From Lumbricus rubellus (Eukaryota; Annelida; Clitellata; Crassiclitellata; Lumbricidae): 64,000 nucleotides of DNA. A model generated the notes under the pieces. The model saw only the letters and a list, made by a program, of their open reading frames with translations. It was not told the DNA's origin and made no database searches. The number at the start of each line of letters is the position of its first letter. The first letter of the stretch is position 1. Below, one piece after another: positions 1 through 8,948 of this stretch. The position numbers and the translations under genes were made by a program. The stretch spans positions 28,338,412 through 28,402,411 of the forward strand of contig OX243825.1 of assembly GCA_945859605.1 (NCBI GenBank), written 5' to 3'.

Positions 1-687
1 TGTTTAGCAATTGACTTCTTTGGTTTTCTAAATCTATGCATTTGGAACACTCCTACTGTTACTTTGTTAAACTGGTGTAGCATTTTGATAAGGGCTCATC
101 CATATAGTACATACACAAAAATCACATTTTAAGAATCTGCTTCCCCTTGTTGCACCTCATACATACCCATCCCCATGCATGCATACAACTAAGTGCTCAG
201 AGGCGTAGCGACCGCCCTCCGTACCCTCCGACCGAAGGGGGCCCCCGGCAAGGAAGGGGCCCCTAAAAGTGCAAAGAAATGAATGAAATGACTAAAAATT
301 AATAAAAAGGTCATCGAATTTTTGGACGGCGAATATGAAATTTTCCCGAGATTTTGGCCAAAAAAGGTCATCAACTTTATGGACGGCGAATATGAAATTT
401 TCACGACATTTTGGCCGGATGACTAAAGAAAGGTCGTCAAAAATTACGGATATTATGCTCGGAGGGGGCTACGTTCGTTGTTGCTACGGCCCTGTAAGTG
501 CTCCACAAAATGTATGTGATGCAATGGGGATGGGGTATGAAAACTGAATTTTTGTGTACGTAACATGTGGATGGCCCCTTACTGTGGGCCAGTGCATCGA
601 AAGCAATATGGCATTATAAAATTATAATGCTGAAAATTATAATTATAGCTGAACAAACTAAGTAACTTACTGACTGAATTGTTTCAG
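1..687 (+). other. Intron upstream of the penultimate VARS exon
   Basis: No coding exon is visible here. The stretch ends in an acceptor (TTTCAG, AG at 686-687). It holds one short hAT-like MITE (198-494). The rest is AT-rich sequence in which I see nothing else. Confidence 0.55.
198..494. mobile_element. Short hAT-like MITE with 8-bp target-site duplication
   Basis: A 297-bp insertion flanked by the direct repeat TAAGTGCT (190-197 and 495-502). Its ends are imperfect inverted repeats: CAGAGGCGTAGC at the left and GCTACGGCCCTG at the right. CAG...CTG termini with an 8-bp duplication are the hallmark of hAT elements. It has no transposase reading frame. Inside, a unit of about 60 bp containing GGACGGCGAATATGAAATTT is repeated twice (about 320-410). 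The family assignment is inferred from the ends only. Confidence 0.8.
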
Positions 688-837
688 GGCTTGATTGACA
701 TAACAAAGGAAGTTGGCAAGTTGGAGGAGAAGAAATCTAAACTAGATGGACAACTGAATAAGCTTCAGGAAGCGGCTGCAAAAGCCGACTACGAGACAAA
801 GGTGCCAGAAAATGTTCGTCAGCAGAACAAAGAAAAG
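688..837 (+). CDS. VARS1: Valyl-tRNA synthetase, penultimate coding exon (C-terminal coiled coil)
   Basis: Fifty codons between a TTTCAG acceptor and an AAG|GTATTC donor, read in phase 0. The peptide opens GLIDITKEVGKLEEKKSKLD and contains YETKVPENVRQQNKEK. This is the pattern of the C-terminal coiled-coil arm of class I valyl-tRNA synthetase (a Y-x-x-K-V-P-x-x-V motif between two helices), which contacts tRNA(Val). The enzyme charges tRNA(Val) with valine. Only the extreme C-terminus lies in this window; catalytic HIGH and KMSKS motifs would be on exons to the left. It joins in frame with 1480-1548. Confidence 0.8.
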
Positions 838-881
838 GTATTCCAATTGTTTTCTATTGGTGAAATTCATTTGCTCTGTTT

Positions 882-1047
882 TATGGTATGCACCTATTAG
901 GATATCTGTACATATCATTTGGTGTGCCTATCTGCCCCTATTATGGCATGCCCCTATTAGGGTATCTGTATATCATTTGGTGTGCCTATCTGCCCCTATT
1001 ATGGCATGCCCCTATTCAGGTATCTGTATATTTGGCTTATCTGCCTG
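882..1047 (+). repeat. Tandem repeat of about 58-60 bp in the last VARS intron
   Basis: Three successive units beginning TATGGYATGC at 882, 942 and 1000, the last one partial. Each carries CCCCTATTAGGGTATCTGTA and GGTGTGCCTATCTGCCCC-like segments. It lies 45 bp inside the intron after the 837 donor. The rest of that intron (1048-1479) is AT-rich with nothing recognisable. Confidence 0.8.
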
Positions 1048-1479
1048 TATGTTCATAACTGACAAAATCTTTCTTTGAAGTAAGCTTATCCGATGTTTAA
1101 ATGTGTAGAGAGAATGGCATATGAGAAATTTCTATAGCTTGCATGACATGCAGGATTATCTGTATAGTTGAAGATGTCTATCAAATATAAATGTCTGATG
1201 CTAGCATATCATATATACAAATTATTAATAATGCATATAATAAAAAAATGTGTTGTATTTAATTTATACGAATTTTAATGACAAATGTACAGTGCACTCA
1301 TTTATGTAGTGAATTGTTTACTCAATACTAAATTTAGTCAATCATTTATTGAATCATTTCTTGACTGATTGCATGACGTTACAGGGTTACGTGTAATCTG
1401 TTAATATTTAAAAATCCATTAAAGTATTATATTTGTATAATATCATAATAATCAGTAAATTGTTTGCTTTTGGATACAG

Positions 1480-1548
1480 GTTTCAGAAATCCAGAGTGAA
1501 ATTGAGAAATTGTCTCAAGCTATTGAAAGACTTTTGAAACTGGAGTAA
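1480..1548 (+). CDS. VARS1: Valyl-tRNA synthetase, last coding exon
   Basis: Begins after the acceptor TGGATACAG (AG 1478-1479) in phase 0 and encodes VSEIQSEIEKLSQAIERLLK-LE followed by TAA at 1546-1548. The 22 residues continue the heptad-like second helix of the ValRS C-terminal coiled coil, where animal cytosolic ValRS proteins also end. Together with 688-837 this gives the last 72 residues. The stop falls at the expected family position, so nothing suggests a truncated product. Confidence 0.8.
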   Translation, partial: VSEIQSEIEKLSQAIERLLKLE

Positions 1549-2439
1549 AGCAGAACTTTACAATTTTGCAATTACTGTTATTGCAGACCATGGAACTTAC
1601 GCTAGTAAACATACTGTTCATGCGAAATTTGTCCAATTCAGTGTTATCGTGGTTCCTGTTTATCAGGGATTTTGTTGGACTTTACTGTTTCTTCTGCTTT
1701 TTGGTGCAGGCTGTATCTTAGATAATTTATTTGCAATAGATGGAAGGATAAATATTCGCACATTTTTAAATTCTAGGGGACAACATGCTGTGTCACTTTG
1801 ATTGAGATGACTTGAAAGTATTTGTCGATCGATAGATTATCGTTTGTAAAAGTGCTGGAATGTTGTGATTGGAGGATCAAATTCTGGTCAAGACTGAAGA
1901 TTATTTCAGGATGTCTGTTACATGAAGGAGCATCGTCTATAACTTTGTATTTAACGTCACGTGTATTGATTATTAATCAGATGATAGGAAATTATGTCAT
2001 TTGTCCTCATATGCCGAGGAAAAGACCAATGGCACTTATCTTGTGTATTTTGAGGAGCCGATTACCATAAAATAAAAGAACTTTAGCAGGTCAGAAAATA
2101 TAGGAATTTTATAGGAATTTTGTGCTGTCACTTCGATTTTAAGTGTGTACTCGAGAGTTAACTTAGTGCAAACACCATGAAAGCATTAAAGTTGACAATG
2201 ATGTTTGTAAGTCAGAAAAAAATTGATTACAGGTTTTCTCAGAGTGTTCTGTGTTTGAGAAAAAATACATGTTCGCAAATTCAGTGTCGTTTTTTCAATA
2301 TTTTCTGATCTTTTAGGTAATGCATGAATATAATATAGGTCCAATTACTTGTCATACATTCATAATAATTATACAGTGTTAAAGACATAACCGAGTCGAA
2401 GGAAATCACTTTTGGGTTGCCCGAGGGTCTGAATACGTG
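1549..2439 (+). other. VARS 3' untranslated region and following spacer
   Basis: No open frame with homology. The stretch is AT-rich. A canonical AATAAA (2071-2076) about 520 nt after the stop is the best candidate end of the VARS transcript. Nothing else was recognised up to the MITE-like element at 2440. Confidence 0.5.
2071..2076 (+). terminator. Candidate VARS poly(A) signal AATAAA
   Basis: A canonical hexamer, embedded in CCATAAAATAAAAG, in the 3' flank of the valyl-tRNA synthetase gene. Transcript data would be needed to confirm use. Confidence 0.45.
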
Positions 2440-2707
2440 CATGGGCGCCTGCCCTCCTCCCCTGGAAAATAGATTTTCCTACATTTCAACTACTGCTTTT
2501 TTGCTTTTAAAAAATCTTCTTGCATTGAGAGCGCTAATGTTACTAAATAAATAGGTTATACACAAAGTGAAACTGAGAAATTAACGTTTGAAACCTAAAA
2601 CACTGTTTTCTTAATTCTCTCCTTTGCATTTTTAAGCTGTGCTAAGTAAAATTCTCGCGGCCGTTGTGTTTCGCCCCCTCCTGCAAAAATTTCTGCAGGC
2701 GCCCATG
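2440..2707. mobile_element. MITE-like element with CATGGGCGCCTGC inverted ends
   Basis: Starts CATGGGCGCCTGC and ends GCAGGCGCCCATG, a perfect 13-bp inverted pair 268 bp apart. The flanks AATACGTG and ATTACATG differ at two positions and could be a decayed 8-bp target duplication. A 5'-truncated relative lacking the left end is present in the next duplicated unit (about 8010-8240), ending GCAGGCGGCCATG. Transposon class not determined. Confidence 0.5.
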
Positions 2708-3412
2708 ATTACATGAAAGGCTGTGAACTGCCCTCATAAGAGCTTTCTTCTAGAGCTCTCTCCCATTCTAACAACAACAACAGGTTTGTTCTTTTGACTC
2801 AGATTGCACAAAATAAATCATACAAATTTGTACGCATAGTATTATTTGTACAATGTCTAACATCCATGATACACAGAATACTATGTGTGTTTTATTTCTA
2901 TAATGTACCCTCTTAGAAACACATGAAAAACCACACAGTGCCTTTACCGAAACGGTTTTTGGAGTTCAGACCATAAAAGCAAAGAACGAAAGGTTACATG
3001 GTTGTGTGCTCACTGCTCATCAATAGATTATGCGTGATAACCTGGAACAGTAACACTGGCTGACTGATACACTTCATCATTTCTTGATTTTATATTGTTG
3101 CAAGGTCATCATGCACAGTTCATTAAGTACAGAAGAAATGAATTTTTATAGTGACATTAGGAACGCCAACTGCGGCTGCTTGTCATAAAAACACAAAAGC
3201 TATGGCATCTATGTAAGCATCGTGCTCACTTCAAGATCTTCAAGCACAGAAACACTAAACATTTATAATATACAGTCGACAAAGAATAGTAACATCGATT
3301 AATGGTCTCTGTGTTTTGTGATGCCCGTCCACCATAATTATATCAATCCAATGTTAACCGCAGTGTAATGAGAGTTGAGTGAAACTTTGCAATATTAATC
3401 AGCATCCAGTAA
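2708..3412 (-). other. 3' flank of ZNF1, duplicated at 8241-8948
   Basis: About 700 bp that matches the 3' flank of ZNF2 (8241-8948) almost throughout. TTTATT at 2891-2896 (AATAAA on the minus strand) lies about 520 nt beyond the ZNF1 stop and is conserved at 8420-8425 in the ZNF2 copy, so it may be the poly(A) signal of both genes. No coding sequence seen. Confidence 0.5.
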
Positions 3413-4562
3413 TCATGGAACATAGCTCAACAGGCGCATCGTAAATAGTTCAGATAAAGTATCATTTCCACGAGCATTGACGTTGTGATGGGAGCAATGA
3501 TCCATAAATTCCTTTTCGATTTCAAACATTTCATCGCAAATTCCGCACCCATAAGGTCTCAACGTAAAATGGCTAAAATCACATGACAGATCGTCAGAAA
3601 GTTGCTTTTCATCAGAAACTCGAGTTAAACTCTGTAATGATGAAGATTTTTGTTTGCCTGTAGCTTCTGCTGGGGTCAAGTCTTTCTCATCAAGAGAGTT
3701 TCCATATTCGGTCAATCTATCATCTGACTTAATTCTTGCACTCTGACATTCCTTTGTGGAAACAGGAACTTGACCTGATATGCATTTGCATGAGTTATCT
3801 TCTTTGCAACCAGTAATGTGTTGCTTCGGATTGCTATGACAGGAAATTACCGGTATGTTGCTGTTCACAATGCAAGGAGATGGCTTTTTCTCCAGTGTAG
3901 TTTTCTCTGTGTAGGTTAAGATCACCATTCTGAGAAAAAGGTATGTAACACAAAATGTACGGTCTTGTATAGTGGGTTAGTGTATGGTTGTTCAGACTAT
4001 TCTTTTGTGTAAATGTTTTCTGGCATATATTGCATTTGCATAATGGTCTTGTATGTTGGGATAGTGTATGGTCATTCAGACTATTCTTTTGTGTAAATGT
4101 TTTTTGGCATATATTGCATTTGTATGGTTTTTCTCCCGTGTGTGTTCGTACATGGCATACCAGAGTACTGTTCCGTGCAAATGTCTTCTGGCATATAGTG
4201 CACTTGTGTGGTTTTTCTCCTGTGTGTGTCCGTACATGACATCTCATATCACGAGATTTAAATGTTTTATGGCATATATTGCACCTGTATGGTCTTTCTC
4301 CAGTGTGCGTTCGTGCATGGCAAACCAGAGCATGTTTCCGTGCAAATGTTTTCTGGCAAATATTGCACTTGTGTGGCTTTTTTCCATCGTGGGTTTGTTC
4401 ATGTCTGCCCAGATTATACCAAGTTGCAAATGTCTTCTGGCAAATATTGCACTTGTGTGGTTTTTCTCCAGTGTGAATTCCTGAATGGTGATCTACAACA
4501 TTCTCCTTTGAAAATGTTCCTGGACATGAATTGCCCCCAGAAGAATTTTTCTGAGCCTGCAT
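3413..4562 (-). pseudogene. ZNF1: C2H2 zinc-finger gene with a frameshift
   Basis: Two overlapping minus-strand frames together match ZNF2 end to end. The first (4562-3834, 242 aa) opens MQAQKNS and carries six C2H2 fingers (HKCNICQKTF type) plus a degenerate one. It then runs out of frame after TGEKAIS. The second (3928-3413) carries the conserved C-terminal module ending in the acidic finger CGICDEMFEIEKEF and LLSYVP. The break is a run of five T at 3885-3889 where ZNF2 has four (9421-9424), so one base is inserted. Finger 3 (CHKTFKSRDMRCH) lacks one residue relative to ZNF2, giving C-X2-C-X11-H spacing. The gene is either a pseudogene or a truncated protein of fingers only. In the ZNF2 family, C2H2 arrays with TGEKP linkers normally bind DNA in the nucleus. 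No KRAB, SCAN, BTB or ZAD domain is seen. Confidence 0.75.
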
Positions 4563-5519
4563 CCTTGTATCGTATTTGATGTGATCAATGTCTGAAAATG
4601 TTTTTTGACATAAATTGTATTCCCAATTCTTCTACACAGTAACTGTTGTGACTTTATGATCACAATCTGCAAATATATTCTGAGAAAAATAGAAATTTTA
4701 TGGCTGTTCTCTACTTTGATACTACCAGCTAACAATTCTTAGCACATCAATTTTGTGACTTGCAGCTATTCAAACATCGATGTCTGACGCATCCGTTCTT
4801 TGCCAACCATCGATGCAAAATTCACATTAAGTGTATATCCATGATCCATTCTATGATAATGTTGCACTGATATTCATGCATCATATTCTAAGATCTTCAA
4901 TCGCTGACCATTGTGAATACATTCATGGTCCTGGTTGAGATTGTCTTTTAGGTTAGAAATGATACTGTTCACACTAAGACGAATTAACCCTTTTAGTGCA
5001 TAGAGGGAATCCGTTTTCAATCATGTAAACTTAGGAAAGCCGATATGAAAATGTCCTTCCATCATTATCACCTTATTTACAGAGTTCAAAGAAATTGAGA
5101 AAATAGAGCGCTCTCTGCAACAAACAGATGATACCCAAACTGACTGGACTACATGTGACTTGTTTGGCCCACAGATGTTTAAAAATACTCATGAAGTGTC
5201 CAAAAGTGGACAAACTCTTAGTATAGCTGAATCAAAGATTCACTCTGGTCGACATACTTTTCAATTTTGTTCGTAAGTCTGAAAATAAATAAATTGAACA
5301 AAGATCATAATTACACAATAATTATAGTCATTGATCAACAGTATGATGCCTGCATGCTGTGTAGGAACATTAAACAGAGCTTCTCTATAAAAATGTCATT
5401 GATTGGTGGTTGGTCATTTTATATTGGCAGAATAAAAGTACAATGATAATAATAATTATATTTTATTTCCACATTGTAATTGTTGCATTTTAAGCTGTCA
5501 TCTTATAATAAAATTGCTG
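4563..5519 (-). other. 5' flank of ZNF1, duplicated upstream of ZNF2
   Basis: An in-frame degenerate finger (NLCQKTFSDIDHIKYDTRMQ) continues upstream of the chosen ZNF1 Met to about 4620, then a stop. The remainder (about 4640-5519) is near-identical to 10310-11177 upstream of ZNF2. It contains a conserved stretch (5060-5290) also recognisable upstream of ZNF3 (17540-17990). It may contain an untranslated 5' exon or the promoter; I cannot define a transcription start. Confidence 0.4.
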
Positions 5520-6217
5520 GGCACTCCTCCGAAGTCTGGTCCCAATTTATTTCGCATGGCTTATCACATAGATATGCTTCTCCAATGCTTACTTACCCAC
5601 CCTTTTATAGAATGACGCCATTATTGAGGCCATTTTGTTTACCAGTACATTTCTTGACAGATTTCGAAAGTTTCAATATACATCCAGCTTCTACTTCAGA
5701 TCTAAAAATACCTTCGTCCAGCTTCTATTTCTCGCTTGTTATTTTCGTCAATCCAGCTTCTAATTCAGATATAAAATACCCTCATCCAGCTTCCATTACT
5801 TAAGCGTTTCTTCATCAATCCGGCTTCTATTTAAGCTCTAGAAATACCTTCATCCAGCTTTTAGTTCTCATGCGTTATCTTCGTCAATCCAACTTCTATT
5901 TCACTGTAAAAGAACCATCATCCAGATTGCTTTTCTCTTGCGTTTTTTCATCAATCCAACCTCCACTTCACCTGTAAAAACTTTCATTAAGGCTCCAGCT
6001 TCTATTTCTCAAGCGCTAATTCCGATTAAATTTCAGATGTAACCGGAGGTGAATTAATATTTGCATGTAAAATTTCGTATAATAGGTTTCTGTGTGTGGC
6101 GGTTAATTAACCGACAAGTAGTCCTACCAAGTTTTCTTCAATTATGTGAACGGTTTGTAAAGTGACGGTGAGACAAATGCTGTGAAATAATTTGGGACCG
6201 GACTTCGGAGGAGTGCC
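5520..6217. mobile_element. 698-bp hAT-like MITE with an empty site in the paralogous unit
   Basis: Perfect 8-bp direct repeats AATTGCTG flank it (5512-5519, 6218-6225). Its ends are inverted repeats of about 30 bp: GGCACTCCTCCGAAGTCTGG at the left, and a right end ending CTTCGGAGGAGTGCC. The orthologous point of the ZNF2 unit (ACTTGCTG, 11178-11185) has no insertion. The interior is mostly a degenerate minisatellite around CATCCAGCTTCTATTTC. No transposase frame. Confidence 0.85.
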
Positions 6218-6858
6218 AATTGCTGTACTTGTTCAGTGCTGATAATAGTGGTCCAAGACTTAAATAAATGGAGTGCTTGGGCCACTGTTGTACATTATTT
6301 GGATCAATGACATACATGTTGGAATTCTATCGCATCTAAGGTTGCAGATATGACACAGAACTCTCAGTATGAAGAGGAAGCAGCTCAGAAAATCACAATA
6401 CTTCTTTTAATATCAAGTATAAACTATAAATGCTCAGTTATGCATAAGGGGAATGTGAAAAATTGTCGTGATAACGCAGTCTAGCGGATTGACAGAAAAT
6501 CAATTCAGTGATCCGGTCGTCGCTATAAGTTCCCGTCGATATTTGGGTTTTGGGTCAAAGACCTGTAAAATTGCCTGTGACCAATTCGCAAATTCAGGAA
6601 ACATGGCAATGACTTACAAGTGCTAGTAGTATTGTAGTGATGCATCGCAGTACGAAATCTTTAGTCCAACCAACTCTCCAAAATGGCGATGAGAAACAAG
6701 GAAAGTCTATATTTAGAAGGTGGATTTCACAATATTTAGCCCTCTCGCGAGTGATCGTAACTTTTGTAACGATTGTTCTTTTCAGCGTTATGCGGTAAAA
6801 CTTAGACTTGATAATTATTTCATTTAGTTTCATTCAATTTAAATGCTACAATCGCACT

Positions 6859-6860
<2 letters not shown>

Positions 6861-6938
<78 letters not shown>
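6861..6938. repeat. (AT)n microsatellite, 78 bp
   Basis: Uninterrupted AT dinucleotides directly abutting the 5' end of the SINE at 6941. The paralogous site (about 13410) has only GATATCTATAG, so the tract expanded in this copy. Confidence 0.95.
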
Positions 6939-6940
<2 letters not shown>

Positions 6941-6941
<1 letters not shown>

Positions 6942-7162
6942 GGGCGCGGTGGTCTAGTGGTGGCGTCGTTGCCTTGGAGCCGGAAGGTCCGAGGTTCGAA
7001 TCCACCCTCAAGCCGCGTAAGGACCTTGGGCAAGTCCTTCACTTACAATTGCTCAGCGCTTCGGCGTGAAACTCCGATGCAGTGTCCGCTCTGCATCGGG
7101 AGCGCCTCTGAGTAGAGAGAGAGCTTGAAGGGGCGCTATAACAAGTGCACATACATACATAT
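6941..7162 (+). mobile_element. tRNA-derived SINE (best copy)
   Basis: Begins GGGGCGCGGTGGTCTAGTGG, the head of a tRNA. A box TGGTCTAGTGGT is at 6950-6961 and B box GGTTCGAATCC at 6993-7003. A unique body follows (GCTCAGCGCTTCGGCGTGAA). The tail is GGGAGCGCCTCTGAGTAG then CTTGAAGGGGCGCTATAACA, ending in (CATA)n. The tail is the same as the 3' end of the LINE at 24553. Pol III transcribed by inference. It is absent from the paralogous site near 13410. Confidence 0.92.
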
Positions 7163-7273
7163 AGCTTGGTAATTGTTCACTTTAATTATTAATGTCAATC
7201 GCATCATTCAATAGTAGCCATCCAACTTCTATTTAGACAACAATTATTTTTCATGAACCCTGCTCCAGTTTAA

Positions 7274-7328
7274 CACGTTGGCCGTTGGACATTGAGTCAT
7301 TTAACACAGCAAATAAGCGGCCAACGTG
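7274..7328. mobile_element. 55-bp TTAA-flanked hairpin element (piggyBac-like ends)
   Basis: TTAA at 7270-7273 and 7329-7332 flank an 11-bp perfect inverted repeat: CACGTTGGCCG at the left, CGGCCAACGTG at the right. The duplicated block at 13533-13536 carries a single TTAA at the same point. TTAA targeting with TTAACAC ends is a piggyBac trait; the element is far too small to encode anything. Confidence 0.75.
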
Positions 7329-7329
7329 T

Positions 7330-7510
7330 TAAGCAAGAACATTTTCATCAATCCTGCTCCAATTTAAGCAAGAACATTTTCATCGATTCAGCTCCAATTT
7401 AAGCAAGAACATTTTCATCAATCCAATTCCAATTTAAGCAAGAACATTTTCATTCATCCAGCTCCAATTAGGCATGAATATTTTCATCAATCCAGCTTCG
7501 ATTTAAGTAG
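7330..7510. repeat. 35-bp minisatellite CATCAATCCAGCTCCAATTT
   Basis: About five units of TTCATCAATCCAGCTCCAAT followed by TTAAGCAAGAACATT in tandem, with a matching array at 13520-13680. Related sequence recurs in other repeats across the first 31 kb. Confidence 0.8.
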
Positions 7511-8948
7511 GCTAAGTTTCTGCAAACATCCGTCAGTGAATGCGTTAATTAAAAACGCTAAAGCCCAGGAGTATATAATACCATTGAAAATTTGAAACCC
7601 TTTAATACCATTGAAAATTTGAAACCCTTGACTAAATAATTTTGGATGCTAAAGTGAACAATTGTCTATAGCTTATCCCGCTACTCTACTGTTTTGTAAG
7701 GCGCCCTTAAAACGGGTTTGCACTGTAACTGAGTCATGCAAACTATTGTCGAAATCATCATTATAGTAGATCTTCTACTTGCAAATACAAAGTCTCAATC
7801 TCTTTTATTTACTTACATCCACTTGGGTGATTAATAACAGAATCTTGCAACACAAAGTTGACAACACACTATACAATCGTATGAATTGTATTGAGGTACT
7901 GGGTATTTAAAAGGTTCTCATTGAGGCGGGGGAGATATATTGGGAAGAAAACATTTGAGTGATGAAAGCCCTAAAGAGTTGACCCTAAAAGCAATATTGA
8001 ATCACCTTTCAAATAGATTTTCCTACATTTTCACTACTGCTTTAGCAAATCTCGCATTGAAGAGCTAATGTTACTAATTAACTAGGTCATACACAAATTT
8101 AAACTGAGAAATTGATGTTTGAAACCTCTAAAACACTGTTTTCTTAATTCTCTCCTTTGCATTTTTAAGCTGTGCTAAGTAAAATTTTCGCGGCCGTTGT
8201 GTTTCGCCCCCTCCTGCAAAAATTTCTGCAGGCGGCCATGATTACATAAAAGGCTGTAAACTATCCTCTTCAGAGCTTTGTTCTAGAGCTCTCTCTCCCG
8301 TTCTAACAACCGGTTTGTTCTTTGGACTCAGATTGCACAAAATAAATCATACAAATTTGTATGCATAGCAATATTTGTACAATGTCTAACATCCATGATA
8401 CACAGAATACTATGTGTGTTTTATTTCTATAATGTACCCTCTTAGAAACACATGAAAAACCACACAGTGCCTTTACCGAAACGGTTTTTGGAGTTCAGAC
8501 CGTAAAAGCAAAGAACGAAAGGTTACATGGTTGTGTGCTCACTGCTCATGAATTGTGTGATAACCTGGAACAGTAACACTGGCTGACTGATACACTTCAT
8601 CATTTCTTGATTTTATATTGACGCAAGGTCGTCATGCGTCAAGCACAGTTCATTAAAGTACTGTAAAAAATGAAGACTTATAGTGACATTAGGAACGCCA
8701 ACTGCGGCTGCTTACAGTCATAAAAACACACAACCTATGGCAACTATGTAAGCATCATGCTCACTTCAAGATCTTCAAGCACAGAAACACTAAACAACTT
8801 ATAATATACAGTCGACAAAGAATAGTAACATCGATTAATGGTCTCTGTGTTTTGTGATACCCATCCACCATAATTATATCAATCCAATGTTAACCGCAGC
8901 TTAATGAGAGTTGAGTGAAACTTTGCAATATTAATCAGCATCCAGTAA

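Larger units (their letters stand above)
6458..8005. repeat. Duplicated intergenic block B, copy 1 (between ZNF1 and ZNF2)
   Basis: This block recurs at 13015-14370 (close match) and, more diverged, at 18890-19960. Shared landmarks are GATAACGCAGTCTAGCGG, CCAAAATGGCGATGAGAAAC, a CATCAATCCAGCTCC minisatellite, a tandem TACCATTGAAAATTTGAAAC repeat, and ACATTTGAGTGATGAAAGCC. Minus-strand open frames here are interrupted in copy 2, so it is probably not coding. It could hold regulatory sequence for the zinc-finger genes. Copy 1 carries three insertions absent from copy 2: an (AT)n tract, a SINE and a 55-bp TTAA element. Confidence 0.75.

Noticed and set aside
1822..2070. 82-codon plus frame after VARS
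   Set aside because: Lies in the 3' UTR; no domain or repeat pattern.
6594..6833. Conserved-looking minus frame in block B (similar peptide at 18987-19235)
   Set aside because: The same region in block B copy 2 has an in-frame stop, so similarity comes from DNA duplication, not coding constraint.
6941..7012. tRNA gene
   Set aside because: A and B boxes are good but there is no cloverleaf-quality acceptor stem, the copy continues into a SINE body and tail, and many copies exist.
6839..7042. Open frame with poly-Tyr-Ile
   Set aside because: Translation of the (AT)n microsatellite running into a SINE.
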